Source: Crenothrix sp043729335 | Lineage (GTDB): Bacteria > Pseudomonadota > Gammaproteobacteria > Methylococcales > Methylomonadaceae | Assembly: GCF_043729335.1 (NCBI RefSeq) | Contig: NZ_JAYTLQ010000010.1 | Coordinates: forward strand, 75,851-139,850 | DNA: 64,000 bases | Direction of reading: 5' to 3' | Shown here: positions 8,992 to 19,250 of the stretch, in pieces | Position numbering within the stretch: the first letter of the stretch is position 1 | Layout of the letters: every line of letters starts with the position of its first letter | Notes under the pieces: model-generated | Seen by the model: only the letters and a program-made list of their open reading frames with translations | Databases searched by the model: none | What the model was told of the DNA's origin: nothing | Position numbers and translations under genes: made by a program

Positions 8992-10031
8992 GTTATTGGA
9001 TATTGATAGGCATACCGACTTTGCTTTCGTTTGCAGGTATACGTAAACGCAAAGATCTCAACATGGGGCTATTCATAGTTGGCTTTGTTTATCTGATATT
9101 TATAGGTCTACGATATGAGGTTGGAGCTGATCGAGTAGCTTATGCTGAGATGTATGATAATATTGCCAGCTTATCTTTTCAAAATGCTTTGTTGTATACC
9201 GAATCTGGCTTTGCCGCCCTTAATTGGGTATTGGCACAAATGGATGCCGGGGTTTACTGGGTCAATTTTATTGTCGCTATTATTTTTGTCTCTGGGCTTA
9301 TCCAATTTGCAAAGAGAACCCCACTTCCCTGGCTTGCTTTAATCAGTGTAACTCCTTATTTGGTAATTGCTGTTGCAATGAGTGGTGTAAGACAATCCGC
9401 TGCAATCGGCTTGGTTTTTCATTTAATGGCCAGCTGGCGGAAAGGCTTGGTGATTAAATTATTTTTTTCACTTGTTGCAATTCTTTTCCATTATAGCGCA
9501 TTGATGTCGTTAATTTTTGTGCAGCAAAGCGTTAAAATGCCTGTGTGGTTTAGAGTAAGTTTATTAAGCCTTGGTGCAATTGCAATGTATCCTATTTTAA
9601 GTACTACTGATGCGTATGCAAAGTATAACCAGACTTATCTGGAGGATAATATTGTTTCATCCGGCGCTTTGATGCATGTCTTGTTGAATGCCATCCCTGC
9701 GGCAATTTATTTACTATTAAGCCGTAAATGGAAAGCTAAATTTGGAGAAAGTGATTTTTTGCCTATGTTGTCTGTTTTAAGTATCGCGAGTGTTTTTGGA
9801 GTGGGTGTTTCCTCTACTGGAATTGATCGGCTGGCGTTATATTTATCACCCATACAAATGATAGTTTATGGTTCTTTACCGCTTGTGTTCGGTCGCCAAC
9901 ATACAACGAAGCTTTCTTTAGCCATTGTTGGGTTACATCTGATTATTTTATTCTGGTGGTTAAATTATGCGAATACTGCTTTTGCATTTCTTCCTTATAA
10001 CAACTTGATTATTCACTGGCTGGTAGATTAA
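8985..10031 (+). CDS. EpsG/Wzy-like polysaccharide polymerase
   Basis: A 348-residue membrane protein with about ten hydrophobic helices and the EpsG-family N-terminal signature GLRYEVGADRVAYAEMY on a periplasmic loop. It would polymerise flipped repeat units. It starts at GTG 8985, overlapping the asparagine-synthetase-like gene by seven bases. The only other polymerisation-related protein in the cluster is the Wzx-like flippase, so this is the natural Wzy partner. Such proteins are poorly conserved and the assignment rests on topology and context. Confidence 0.75.
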   Translation: MLGYWILIGIPTLLSFAGIRKRKDLNMGLFIVGFVYLIFIGLRYEVGADRVAYAEMYDNIASLSFQNALLYTESGFAALNWVLAQMDAGVYWVNFIVAIIFVSGLIQFAKRTPLPWLALISVTPYLVIAVAMSGVRQSAAIGLVFHLMASWRKGLVIKLFFSLVAILFHYSALMSLIFVQQSVKMPVWFRVSLLSLGAIAMYPILSTTDAYAKYNQTYLEDNIVSSGALMHVLLNAIPAAIYLLLSRKWKAKFGESDFLPMLSVLSIASVFGVGVSSTGIDRLALYLSPIQMIVYGSLPLVFGRQHTTKLSLAIVGLHLIILFWWLNYANTAFAFLPYNNLIIHWLVD

Positions 10032-10220
10032 AGAGGGATGTATTTTTCAATACGCTAGAAAATATTTATTATTCCTTATACCACCTGATCCTTATATAGC
10101 GTTAAATTATCTGTGCTGGAGATAATGTCGAGCGCTAGCATACATTTAATCTTTATTTTAGACATTTAGCAACTGAACCTATACATTATGCCTACTCACC
10201 TATACAATGGCTGGTAATCA

Positions 10221-11510
10221 ATGATTAATAAATTTTTAAATACTTCAAAAAATAACGTATCCAAACCAATACTCGTTATTGCTAATACATCTTGGTATTT
10301 GTTTAACTTTAGATTAAATTTAATGTTAAATCTGAAAAGTTTAGGGTATGACATTATTGCCGTAGCGCCACCTGATCATTATTCTGAGCGTTTGGCGGCG
10401 CATGGTATACGATACGTCCCCATGCCCATGGATAATAAAGGCACGCATCCCATTAAAGATAGCATATTAATATTTCAACTAACAAAGCTTTTTTTTAAAT
10501 TAAAGCCTAGTTGTATTTTATCTTATACGCCTAAATGTAATATTTATGGTGCGCTAGCAGCTGGATTATTAAATATTCCAATTATTAATAATGTCTCAGG
10601 ATTAGGCACGGCATTTATCACCGAAAACCTAGTAACCAGAATCGTAAAAGGGCTTTATAAAATATCACTTAAGAAATCCGCTAAAATATTTTTCCAAAAT
10701 AAAGATGATCTCGCTCTTTTTATAAATATGGGTTTAGTTAAAGCCGAGCTGACAGATTTACTTCCTGGCTCTGGCGTTGATGTAAACCGTTTTACGCCAG
10801 TAGAAGATTCTTTTCAGCATAGTACCTTCGTATTTTTATTGGTTGCCAGAATGTTAAAAGACAAGGGTATTGTTGAGTTTATTGATGCGACTCGATTATT
10901 AAAAAAACAATACCCTCATATTGAATGCCAGCTATTGGGCTTTTTGGATGCTAAAAACTCATCGGCTATTTCCTCCGAAGAAATGCGGGCTTGGGTAAAT
11001 GAAGGCGTTGTTAAGTATTTAGGTGCTAGTGATTCGGTAATTGATTTTTTACGTCAGGCGGATTGTGTGGTATTGCCTTCTTATCGTGAAGGCACCCCTC
11101 GCTCATTGCTAGAAGCCGCCAGTGTGGCCAAGCCTATTATTACCACTAACGCCGTTGGTTGCCGTGAAGTGGTTGATGATGGGGTGAATGGTTTTTTATG
11201 TAAACCCCGGAGTGTTATTGATCTTAAAGCTAAAATGGAAAAAATGGTATTATTGCCGGTGGCAGAACGTTTAGAGATGGGTTTAAATGGCCGTAAAAAA
11301 GTATTAAATCAATTTAACGAGCAAATTGTTATCGATCGCTATATTAATACTATTGAAAATATCTATAACGTTCAGACGCCATACCGTGCCAGGCCATTTT
11401 TGAATAGATCTAAACGCAGAGGTGAGCGACGTAACCAGAATATTACAGTTGCAGTAGAAAACAGAAGAAAAGCCGATAGAAGAGAGAATAGTCCTAACTT
11501 ATCTCAATAA
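10221..11510 (+). CDS. Family 4 glycosyltransferase with Arg-rich C-terminal tail
   Basis: 429 residues. The GT-B enzyme has an N-terminal SWYLFNFRLNLM segment, an SYTPKCNIYGALAAG helix and the C-terminal donor motif EGTPRSLLEAA near residue 290. This is the PglA/CapM-like group that adds HexNAc to undecaprenyl-linked sugars. After the catalytic domain there is a tail of about 40 residues with clustered arginines (KRRGERR, ENRRKADRRE), absent from normal family members. A related R-rich pattern occurs in the small protein at 63637. A gap of about 190 bases separates it from the polymerase gene, so it may have its own promoter. Confidence 0.8.
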   Translation: MINKFLNTSKNNVSKPILVIANTSWYLFNFRLNLMLNLKSLGYDIIAVAPPDHYSERLAAHGIRYVPMPMDNKGTHPIKDSILIFQLTKLFFKLKPSCILSYTPKCNIYGALAAGLLNIPIINNVSGLGTAFITENLVTRIVKGLYKISLKKSAKIFFQNKDDLALFINMGLVKAELTDLLPGSGVDVNRFTPVEDSFQHSTFVFLLVARMLKDKGIVEFIDATRLLKKQYPHIECQLLGFLDAKNSSAISSEEMRAWVNEGVVKYLGASDSVIDFLRQADCVVLPSYREGTPRSLLEAASVAKPIITTNAVGCREVVDDGVNGFLCKPRSVIDLKAKMEKMVLLPVAERLEMGLNGRKKVLNQFNEQIVIDRYINTIENIYNVQTPYRARPFLNRSKRRGERRNQNITVAVENRRKADRRENSPNLSQ

Positions 11511-11581
11511 AGCGCAGGACTTAAATCCACCATCCCCATTAATTGAAATATAATCCAGGCGATGGGATGGGTTTATGTGTG

Positions 11582-12610
11582 TTATTTAAGGTTTTGTAAA
11601 TACCAATCCAGGGCTTTCGTTAAACCTTCTCCAACATGATGAGTTGGGTTATAGCCTAGCAAAGTTTGCGCCTTAGAGATATCCGCCAATGAATGCCGAA
11701 CATCGCCGGAACGAAAATCCCGATATATGGGTTTAAATTCTTTAAGATGTTGAAATCGCGGCGCTAAGTTTTCTGCAAGCGTTGTTAATAATTGATTAAG
11801 TGTGGTGCGATCACCGACTGCAATATTGTAGATTTGGTTCACTGCTTCTGTATTTTCAGTGGTTGCCGCCAATAAATTGGCTTGCACGACATTTTCTATA
11901 AAACAAAAATCCCGGCTGGTCTCGCCATCGCCGTTCACAAATACAGCTTCATCACGTACCATGGCCGCAATCCATTTTGGGATTACCGCCGCATAAGCAC
12001 CATCTGGATCTTGGCGCGGACCAAAAACATTAAAATAACGCAAGCCAATAGGCTGTAAACCGTAGCAGCGTGCAAACACTTCGGCATAAAGCTCATTAAC
12101 GTATTTGGTTACCGCATAAGGTGATAAAGGCTTGCCGATTTTATCTTCTACTTTGGGCAAGCCTGGATGGTCGCCGTAAGTAGACGATGAAGCCGCGTAC
12201 ACAAAACGCTTAACTTTGGCATCACGCGCTGCCACTAACATGTTTAAAAAGCCATCGATATTACTTGAATTGGTAGTAATAGGGTCTTCTAAAGAACGGG
12301 GAACACTGCCTAATGCGGCTTGATGTAAGACATAATCCACGCCTGCGCAGGCTTGATGGCATATAGCGATATCACGAATATCGCCTTCAATAAATTTAAA
12401 ATTTGCCCACTGCGCATCAGCTACCAGGGCTTTAACCTGATCTAAATTATGCTGGTGGCCGGTGGCAAAATTATCCAGCCCGATAACCTGTTGGCCATTA
12501 TTGAGCAAGGTTTCCAGTAAATTGGAACCGATAAACCCAGCGACACCGGTGACTAACCACGTCGCGGGCTTATCTGTAAAACGTGCTAGTGCTGTTTGGA
12601 TGTGTGACAT
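11582..12610 (-). CDS. UDP-N-acetylglucosamine 4-epimerase, TviC/WbpP-like
   Basis: A 342-residue extended short-chain dehydrogenase. It has the NAD-binding TGVAGFIG (21-28), the SSSTYG segment (141-146) and the catalytic Y165-x3-K169. The N-terminal pattern and length fit the WbpP/TviC group, which interconverts UDP-GlcNAc/UDP-GalNAc or their uronic acids. The TviB-like dehydrogenase lies 49 bases upstream on the same strand, so together they should deliver UDP-GalNAcA. The operon converges on the polysaccharide cluster. Confidence 0.85.
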   Translation of the reverse strand: MSHIQTALARFTDKPATWLVTGVAGFIGSNLLETLLNNGQQVIGLDNFATGHQHNLDQVKALVADAQWANFKFIEGDIRDIAICHQACAGVDYVLHQAALGSVPRSLEDPITTNSSNIDGFLNMLVAARDAKVKRFVYAASSSTYGDHPGLPKVEDKIGKPLSPYAVTKYVNELYAEVFARCYGLQPIGLRYFNVFGPRQDPDGAYAAVIPKWIAAMVRDEAVFVNGDGETSRDFCFIENVVQANLLAATTENTEAVNQIYNIAVGDRTTLNQLLTTLAENLAPRFQHLKEFKPIYRDFRSGDVRHSLADISKAQTLLGYNPTHHVGEGLTKALDWYLQNLK

Positions 12611-12659
12611 AAAATTCCTAAGGTCATTTTCAAGACAATATTAAGCATTGAGCTGATGT

Positions 12660-13946
12660 TTATAAGCGCCATAATTTATAGCCGGCTGATGTTATCGCAA
12701 CTGGATCGTAAGCGGATTTAACATCCACAAAAAGACCGCTAGGTTTGAGTTTTGCCAACAATTCAGTTTGCGATAAGGCTAAATAGTCACTATGGGAAAC
12801 AGCGGCCACCATGGCATCGGCTTCGGGCAAGTTGTCCCATTCGACCAAGGAAATACCATATTCATGGGCTGCTTCAGATGCAGGCGCAACCGGATCGTGA
12901 ACTGAGACATGCCAGCCAAATTGCTGTAATTCGAATACCACATCGGCAACTTTAGAATTGCGTAAATCTGGGCAGTTTTCTTTAAACGTTAAACCCAATA
13001 CAATCACTTTGGCGGTTTGAATGCAGCAGCCAGCACGTATGAGCTGTTTACTGGTCTGGTTGGCAATAAACGCTGCCATGCCGTCATTAATGCGCCGACC
13101 TGCCAAAATGACTTGCGGATGATAACCTTCCATCTCGGCTTTATGCGTTAAGTAATACGGATCAACGCCTATGCAATGTCCGCCCACTAAGCCGGGTCGA
13201 AACGGTAAAAAATTCCATTTAGTGCCAGCGGCTTTTAATACTTCCAGGGTATCGATGCCGATGCGGTCAAAAATAATGGCTAATTCATTCATCAAGGCGA
13301 TATTTAAATCGCGCTGGGTGTTTTCGATGACTTTAGCCGCTTCCGCCACTTTAATGGAACTGGCTTTGTGTACGCCTGCGGAAATAACACTGCTGTACAG
13401 CTGGGCAACTTTATCCAGGGTTTGGTCATCATCGCCAGAAACTACCTTAACGATTTTGGTAATGGTGCGCTCTTTATCGCCAGGATTAACACGTTCTGGC
13501 GAGTAACCGACATGAAAATCAGTCTTCCACTTTAAGCCTGACTCGCGCTCCAGTATGGGAATGCACACTTCTTCGGTGGCTCCTGGGTATACCGTTGATT
13601 CATAGACAACAATCGCGCCAGGTTTTAAATATTTTCCAACGCTAATCGATGAGGAAATTAACGGTGAAAAATCAGGCTGATGGCCGCTATCGACAGGCGT
13701 GGGCACAGCAATAATAATAAAGTCGGCTTTCGCTAATGCCGCAGGATCGGAGCCCACCTGTAAACCGGTCGCAGCGCGTAAATCTTCACTTGACACTTCG
13801 CCAGTTGGATCGCAGTAGCGTCGATAGCTGTCTATTTTGCTTGTAGATAAATCAAAACCTATCGTTTCAAATTTCTTACCAAACTCGACCGCTAAAGGTA
13901 ATCCCACATAACCTAGTCCAACGACTGCAACAACACATTGTTCCAT
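12660..13946 (-). CDS. UDP-N-acetylglucosamine 6-dehydrogenase, TviB/WbpA-like
   Basis: A 428-residue UDP-sugar dehydrogenase. It has a Rossmann start (VVGLGYVGLPLA, residues 9-20), the central YSPERVNPGD motif and catalytic Cys258 in GGHCIGVDPYYL. It oxidises C6 of UDP-HexNAc to the uronic acid with NAD. The sequence resembles TviB of Vi-antigen biosynthesis more than UDP-glucose dehydrogenases. It precedes the TviC-like epimerase, the same pairing as in Vi and O-antigen loci. The ATG follows an AGGAGAC-like ribosome site. Confidence 0.88.
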   Translation of the reverse strand: MEQCVVAVVGLGYVGLPLAVEFGKKFETIGFDLSTSKIDSYRRYCDPTGEVSSEDLRAATGLQVGSDPAALAKADFIIIAVPTPVDSGHQPDFSPLISSSISVGKYLKPGAIVVYESTVYPGATEEVCIPILERESGLKWKTDFHVGYSPERVNPGDKERTITKIVKVVSGDDDQTLDKVAQLYSSVISAGVHKASSIKVAEAAKVIENTQRDLNIALMNELAIIFDRIGIDTLEVLKAAGTKWNFLPFRPGLVGGHCIGVDPYYLTHKAEMEGYHPQVILAGRRINDGMAAFIANQTSKQLIRAGCCIQTAKVIVLGLTFKENCPDLRNSKVADVVFELQQFGWHVSVHDPVAPASEAAHEYGISLVEWDNLPEADAMVAAVSHSDYLALSQTELLAKLKPSGLFVDVKSAYDPVAITSAGYKLWRL

Positions 13947-13993
13947 TGATGTCTCCTGAGTGTTTTACGATTTTTTGAATAAATCTAGTAAGG

Positions 13994-15706
13994 TTAGAGC
14001 GCCAGTTTTGCCTGTAAAAAACTAATCACCCCGTTCAGCGGGATTTCCTCGTTGTCTTTTGAAGTTCTGGATTTGTACTCAACGGTTTGATTATCAAGGC
14101 TGCGATCGCCAATAATAATGCAGTGTGGAATGCCGATCAATTCCATATCTGAAAACATAAAACCGGCGCGGACTTTCCGGTCATCAAACAGCACTTCAAA
14201 CCCTGCGGCTAATAAATCTTGATACAACTGTTCGGCTGCTGCTTTTAATCGATCGGATTTGTGCATGTTCATCGGGCACAATGCGACTTGAAACGGTGCC
14301 AGGGCAGTCGGCCAGATAATACCGCGCTCGTCATTATTTTGTTCGATAGCTGCTGCAACCACACGCGAAATACCAATGCCGTAACAGCCCATAATCATGG
14401 TTTGATGTTTACCGGCTTCATTGATAATACCGGCTTTCATGGCTTCACTGTACTTGTTGCCTAGCTGGAAGATATGACCGACTTCTATGCCACGCGCAAT
14501 GGTTAATGTGCCTTGTCCATCGGGGCTAGGGTCACCTGCTACTACGGTACGTAGATCTTCTATGTGTGCAGGTAAGGGTAAATCTCGTCCCCAGTTAACG
14601 TGGGTGTAATGTTTACCGTTTTGATTAGCACCGCAAACAAAGTCGGACAATAGCATAACGCTGCGGTCAGCAATAATGGGTATGGTTAAGCCCACCGGGC
14701 CAATAGAGCCGGGTTTGCACTGACAGGCAGCACTAATTTCGGCATCACTGGCAAAAGTTAGCGGAACGGCTATGCCCGCAATTTTTTCGGCTTTAATGGG
14801 ATTGAGCTCATAATCGCCACGCAATAGCAACGCAACCAAGTCGCCATTTTCGCCTTTTACAATCAATGTTTTGAGGCACTGACTAGTTGGAACCGACAAA
14901 AAGCCACTGATTTCTTCAATACTGCGCTGATTAGGTGTATCAATTAAAGTCAATTCCTGCGTGGCTGAATTTCTTACGCCTTCTGGCATAACTGCTTCGG
15001 CTTTTTCAATATTGGCCGCATAACTACCTGCTGTTGAGAAAGCAATCGCATCTTCACCAGAATCGGCCAGCACATGAAACTCATGGGAGATGGCGCCACC
15101 AATTGAGCCGGAATCAGCAACTACTGCCCGAAACATTAAGCCAAAACGGTTAAATATGGTCGTATAAGCCTTATGCATCGCATCGTAAGTGTCTTGCAGT
15201 GAGGCTTGGTCCAGATGAAAAGAATAGGCATCTTTCATAATAAATTCACGCGAACGCATGACGCCAAAGCGCGGGCGGATTTCATCGCGAAATTTGGTTT
15301 GTATTTGGTAATAAGTAATGGGCAGCTGTTTGTAGCTTTTGAGCTCGTTACGGGCGAGATCAGTGATGATTTCTTCATGGGTGGGGCCTAAGCAGAAATC
15401 GCGGTCATGCCGATCTTTTAAACGTGCCAGCTCAGGACCGTATTTTTCCCAGCGACCTGTTTCCTGCCAGAGTTCAGCAGGTTGCAAAGCGGGCATTAAC
15501 ACTTCAAGTCCTCCGACTTTTTCCATTTCCTCGCGGGTAATTTTTTCGACTTTGCGCAGTATTCGTAGGCCTAAAGGTAACCAGGTGTACAAACCTGCCG
15601 CCAGTTTGCGGATAAGTCCGGCACGAAGCATTAACTGGTGGCTGATTACAACCGCATCGGCGGGGATTTCTTTAACGGTATTAAGCGGGAATTGAGAAGT
15701 GCGCAT
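13994..15706 (-). CDS. proS: Prolyl-tRNA synthetase, bacterial type
   Basis: 570 residues, the normal length for bacterial ProRS with an insertion editing domain. Class II motif 2 is clear (FRDEIRPRFGVMRSREF) and motif 3 is GIGISR. The editing insertion lies between about residues 230 and 390, followed by the anticodon-binding C-terminal domain (VRAGFMFSDMELIGIP). It charges tRNA-Pro in the cytoplasm and hydrolyses mischarged Ala-tRNA-Pro. It lies 47 bases downstream of the TviB-like gene start in the opposite reading sense of function and is probably an independent housekeeping unit. Confidence 0.95.
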   Translation of the reverse strand: MRTSQFPLNTVKEIPADAVVISHQLMLRAGLIRKLAAGLYTWLPLGLRILRKVEKITREEMEKVGGLEVLMPALQPAELWQETGRWEKYGPELARLKDRHDRDFCLGPTHEEIITDLARNELKSYKQLPITYYQIQTKFRDEIRPRFGVMRSREFIMKDAYSFHLDQASLQDTYDAMHKAYTTIFNRFGLMFRAVVADSGSIGGAISHEFHVLADSGEDAIAFSTAGSYAANIEKAEAVMPEGVRNSATQELTLIDTPNQRSIEEISGFLSVPTSQCLKTLIVKGENGDLVALLLRGDYELNPIKAEKIAGIAVPLTFASDAEISAACQCKPGSIGPVGLTIPIIADRSVMLLSDFVCGANQNGKHYTHVNWGRDLPLPAHIEDLRTVVAGDPSPDGQGTLTIARGIEVGHIFQLGNKYSEAMKAGIINEAGKHQTMIMGCYGIGISRVVAAAIEQNNDERGIIWPTALAPFQVALCPMNMHKSDRLKAAAEQLYQDLLAAGFEVLFDDRKVRAGFMFSDMELIGIPHCIIIGDRSLDNQTVEYKSRTSKDNEEIPLNGVISFLQAKLAL

Positions 15707-16250
15707 GTTGTAACAGAGAAAGTGAAAAAAGAGAATTGTATTTTACAGGGTTAATACGATTTTGGTTATCTTGATCGCGGTAATTCTAGCCAAAGACTGA
15801 TTGTACGCTGAAGGTACTTGCTCAATCCCATTTTTTCAAAGGGGGAAGTGAATGCTTACAGCTGAAGATAGATTTACAAAATACATGTCATGGTTAGATT
15901 TGGTCTATAGTTGATGATAATTCAGCGTGTATTTACAGTCACCCATTAAGCTGGTTGTGTAAATAGCCAGTGGATTTATGTAAAGCAAAGGTGGCTCATC
16001 AGCAATGAGAAAATGGAACACAAATGACACGGGTTTGACGAGTAAACATGGATGTAAGAATAGTTTTTTAACCCAGTCTCATCAGTGTCATCTGTGTTCT
16101 ATTCAATTACAGAGACAGTTACAAACAAAGTAATACTTTAATATTACAGGTGATTACTTCCATCTTTGTCCGCCGTTGTTTCAAACAGGCTACGCTTTCT
16201 TGTTAATTAACAATAATAAATACCCACATCCGTAATCGTAAGTTGGTCAA
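15707..16250. other. 544-bp intergenic region between proS and a signalling gene
   Basis: Contains a 20-codon frame (15852-15914, + strand) with a strong GGGGGAAG ribosome site but no recognisable product. It also contains an imperfect inverted repeat: GAACACAAATGACAC at 16016-16030 and its complement with one mismatch at 16085-16099, 54 bases apart. No further gene is seen. Confidence 0.5.
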
Positions 16251-19100
16251 GTGACTGTGCAGAATATTTTTTTGAAAAACAGCGGACAATTCATTGTAGC
16301 GACATTCTTATTTTATGCGACCGGTTGGCTGGCGATGTTGGTTGCGCCACCTCCAGCCTACATCAGCATTATCTGGCCGCCTGCGGGTATTGGCTTGGCG
16401 GCGGTATTATTGTGGGGATACCGCGTACTTCCGGGCATTTTTCTTGCTAATATCTTGCTGTATTTTCATATTTTTGATCTTACGAGTTTATGGGATTCGC
16501 CGCAAAAATTAATGGCATTAAGTAGCGTCTGCACTTGTGCGGTGCTCAGGGCGTGGTTAGGCACTATTCTAATTAGACGCTTTATGCAATTCCCTTACGC
16601 ATTAGTATCGTTTCGATCCATAGCCTTGTTTTTTGTGCTGGCAGGCCCAGTGGCAGCGTTTGTTCCAATCGTGTTGACCGTTTTTGCACTGCATGTTTCC
16701 GGTGTCATCTTATCGCCTGATATCTTTCCACTATTTTTGAAGGCTTGGGTAGCCGATTGTACGGGAGCACTGGTTTTTATCCCTTTAATGTTTATTATTT
16801 TTGATAGGGATCAGCGTATTTGGCAAGATCGCATTATTACGTTGGGCTTGCCTTTAGTGCTGTGCTTTTTGGTAACCACGGCTTTGGCATTATATTTTCA
16901 GCAAAAAAATATGCAGTATTTATTGTTGGATGGTGCGTTTTTACTTGGTTTTATCAGTGTGGTATTGTTGGTGCTAACGGGGTATGACGAGTCTATTAAA
17001 ATTGCCGTAGATGAGCGCACCGAAGAGCTCACGCAAAGTAATCGCAAATTAAAATCCCGCGATAGACAATTCAATAAACTGGTGCAAACCCAATCGGTTA
17101 TTGTCTGGCGTGCCCATCCGGTGTCGTTTAGATTTGTTTACGTGAATGATGAAGCCGAAATGATTTTAGGCTACCCCATCAGTCTTTGGAAAAGCGAGCC
17201 TGATTTTTGGTGGAAGCATATCCATGAGGATGACAAAGACCGTGTTCAGGCTTTTTGTGCCGAAGAAAGAAAACCGCGTGATGTCGATTTGGAATACCGC
17301 ATGATAACGGTTGATGGCGATATTGTTTGGTTACGTGATATTTTTACTAAAGTGGTCAGCGATGGCGTAGTGAGCGAATTGTATGGCTTAATGATTGATA
17401 TCACCAAACAAAAACTGGCTGAGGAAGAGTTTAGAGTAGCAGCGATTACCTTTGAAAGTCAGCAAGGCATCATGATTACTGATAGCCAAAACCGAATTAT
17501 CCGGGTGAATAAAGCCTTTACTGATATTACCGGTTTTACGTTGTCGCAAGTGATGGGCCAAGATCCTAATCTGCTTAAATCCGGCCGCCACGACCTAGCC
17601 TTCTACAAGAACTTCTGGCAGCAACTGACAACCGTGGGTATGTTTGAGGGCGAAGTATGGAATCGGCGCAAAAATGGCGAAATTTATCCAGAATGGCAGA
17701 TTGTTACCGCCGTTAAAAATAAAGAGGATGAAGTGACGCATTATGTCTCGGTTTTTTCAGATATTACCCAGAAAAAAGAAGCTGAAGATAAAATCCATAG
17801 CCTGGCCTTTTATGATGCACTAACCGGCCTACCCAATCGCCGTTTGTTATTGGATCGGTTTGAGCAGGAAATTGCTATCGCCAGACGACATAAGCAATTT
17901 GGCGCGGTTATCTTTTTGGATTTGGATCATTTCAAGTTACTGAACGACTCGCAAGGCCATTTGGTCGGTGATGAACTGTTGATTCAAGTGGCTAACCGGT
18001 TATCTTCGGTGCTGCGCGAAGAAGATACGCCAGCCCGGTTGGGCGGTGATGAGTTTGTGGTGTTATTGCATGCCAATTCAGAAAACCTATCCGAAGTAAG
18101 TGATCATGCACGTACCGTTTCAGAAAAAATTCGCAAACAACTCAATACTCCGTTTTTACTGCATAACTACCAGCATCAAATTTCCACCAGCATAGGAATT
18201 ACGCTGTTTCCAGAAGGCGATGAAAGTCCGGATATGATTTTGCAACAGGCCGATACCGCAATGTACCGCTCTAAGGCGGGTGGCCGCAATGCCATCAGTT
18301 TTTTTCAACCTTGTATGCAGGAAGCTGCGGATCAGCGTTTAAAGCTGGAGCAAGATTTACGTACTGCGATTGAGAAAGAAGGTTTTATGCTGTTTTTTCA
18401 GCCCCAAGTTGATCGTAATGGGGTGATGCTGGGTGCAGAAGTTTTAATTCGCTGGGAACAAATAGGCCAAGGCATTGTATCGCCGGCAGATTTTATTTCC
18501 GTCGCCGAAGAAAGCAGTTTAATCCTGGATATTGGCTTATGGGTGCTGAAGAAAACCTGTCAGCAGATTAAAGAATGGTTGATGATGGGCATTAAAGTGC
18601 CGCGTTTATCGGTCAATGTGAGTTCGCGGCAGTTTAGGCAGCATGATTTTGTCCAGCAGATTAAGGCTGTTATCAGTGATAGCCAGATTCCGCCGAGTTT
18701 ATTAGGTATTGAATTGACTGAAAGTGTGATGATTGTGGATATTGAGGATACGGTCAATAAAATGAAAGCGTTAAAAAAACTGGGCGTTTCTATTGCTATA
18801 GATGATTTTGGTACCGGTTATTCATCGTTAGCGTATCTTAAACGTTTGCCCTTGGATGTATTAAAAATAGATCGTGGCTTTGTCAGAGATATTTTAACTG
18901 ACACCAATGATGCCATCATCGTTGAAACTATTATTAGTATGGCAAGGCATTTAAAGTTACGGGTTATCGCTGAAGGTGTGGAAAACGAAGATCAGTTTGA
19001 TGTTTTAAAGAAACAGGGCTGCTTAATGTTTCAGGGTTATCATTTTAGTCGGCCGCTTTCGGCTGTGCGTTTTGTGGAAAAATATTTGTCTAATTTGTAG
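16251..19100 (+). CDS. MASE1-PAS-PAS-GGDEF-EAL cyclic-di-GMP enzyme
   Basis: 949 residues. The N-terminal MASE1-type membrane sensor (about eight helices, residues 1-250) is followed by two PAS domains (roughly 275-395 and 400-515), an intact GGDEF domain (RLGGDEF near residue 598) and an EAL domain. The EAL signature reads E730-V-L, with the downstream NVSSRQF, ELTES and DDFGTGYSS motifs retained, so the phosphodiesterase may still work. It would make or degrade cyclic di-GMP in response to a membrane or redox signal. GTG start at 16251. In this genome a plausible output is PNAG synthesis by pgaCD, but no direct link is visible. Confidence 0.88.
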   Translation: MTVQNIFLKNSGQFIVATFLFYATGWLAMLVAPPPAYISIIWPPAGIGLAAVLLWGYRVLPGIFLANILLYFHIFDLTSLWDSPQKLMALSSVCTCAVLRAWLGTILIRRFMQFPYALVSFRSIALFFVLAGPVAAFVPIVLTVFALHVSGVILSPDIFPLFLKAWVADCTGALVFIPLMFIIFDRDQRIWQDRIITLGLPLVLCFLVTTALALYFQQKNMQYLLLDGAFLLGFISVVLLVLTGYDESIKIAVDERTEELTQSNRKLKSRDRQFNKLVQTQSVIVWRAHPVSFRFVYVNDEAEMILGYPISLWKSEPDFWWKHIHEDDKDRVQAFCAEERKPRDVDLEYRMITVDGDIVWLRDIFTKVVSDGVVSELYGLMIDITKQKLAEEEFRVAAITFESQQGIMITDSQNRIIRVNKAFTDITGFTLSQVMGQDPNLLKSGRHDLAFYKNFWQQLTTVGMFEGEVWNRRKNGEIYPEWQIVTAVKNKEDEVTHYVSVFSDITQKKEAEDKIHSLAFYDALTGLPNRRLLLDRFEQEIAIARRHKQFGAVIFLDLDHFKLLNDSQGHLVGDELLIQVANRLSSVLREEDTPARLGGDEFVVLLHANSENLSEVSDHARTVSEKIRKQLNTPFLLHNYQHQISTSIGITLFPEGDESPDMILQQADTAMYRSKAGGRNAISFFQPCMQEAADQRLKLEQDLRTAIEKEGFMLFFQPQVDRNGVMLGAEVLIRWEQIGQGIVSPADFISVAEESSLILDIGLWVLKKTCQQIKEWLMMGIKVPRLSVNVSSRQFRQHDFVQQIKAVISDSQIPPSLLGIELTESVMIVDIEDTVNKMKALKKLGVSIAIDDFGTGYSSLAYLKRLPLDVLKIDRGFVRDILTDTNDAIIVETIISMARHLKLRVIAEGVENEDQFDVLKKQGCLMFQGYHFSRPLSAVRFVEKYLSNL

Positions 19101-19250
19101 TAGTCAAGTGATTTGATTGTTGTGATGAATGGGAGCAGATTTTGCCTGCACATCAAGCCGCTAAAATTTTTAATGAATACGCATACCATAAGTTTTGGTT
19201 TTTTATAATTAAAAACAACCGTTGCATGAACTACGTTATCATCGTAAGGG

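Noticed and set aside
15852..15914. 20-codon frame with a strong ribosome site
   Set aside because: Too short to judge and no recognisable product; mentioned only within the intergenic entry.
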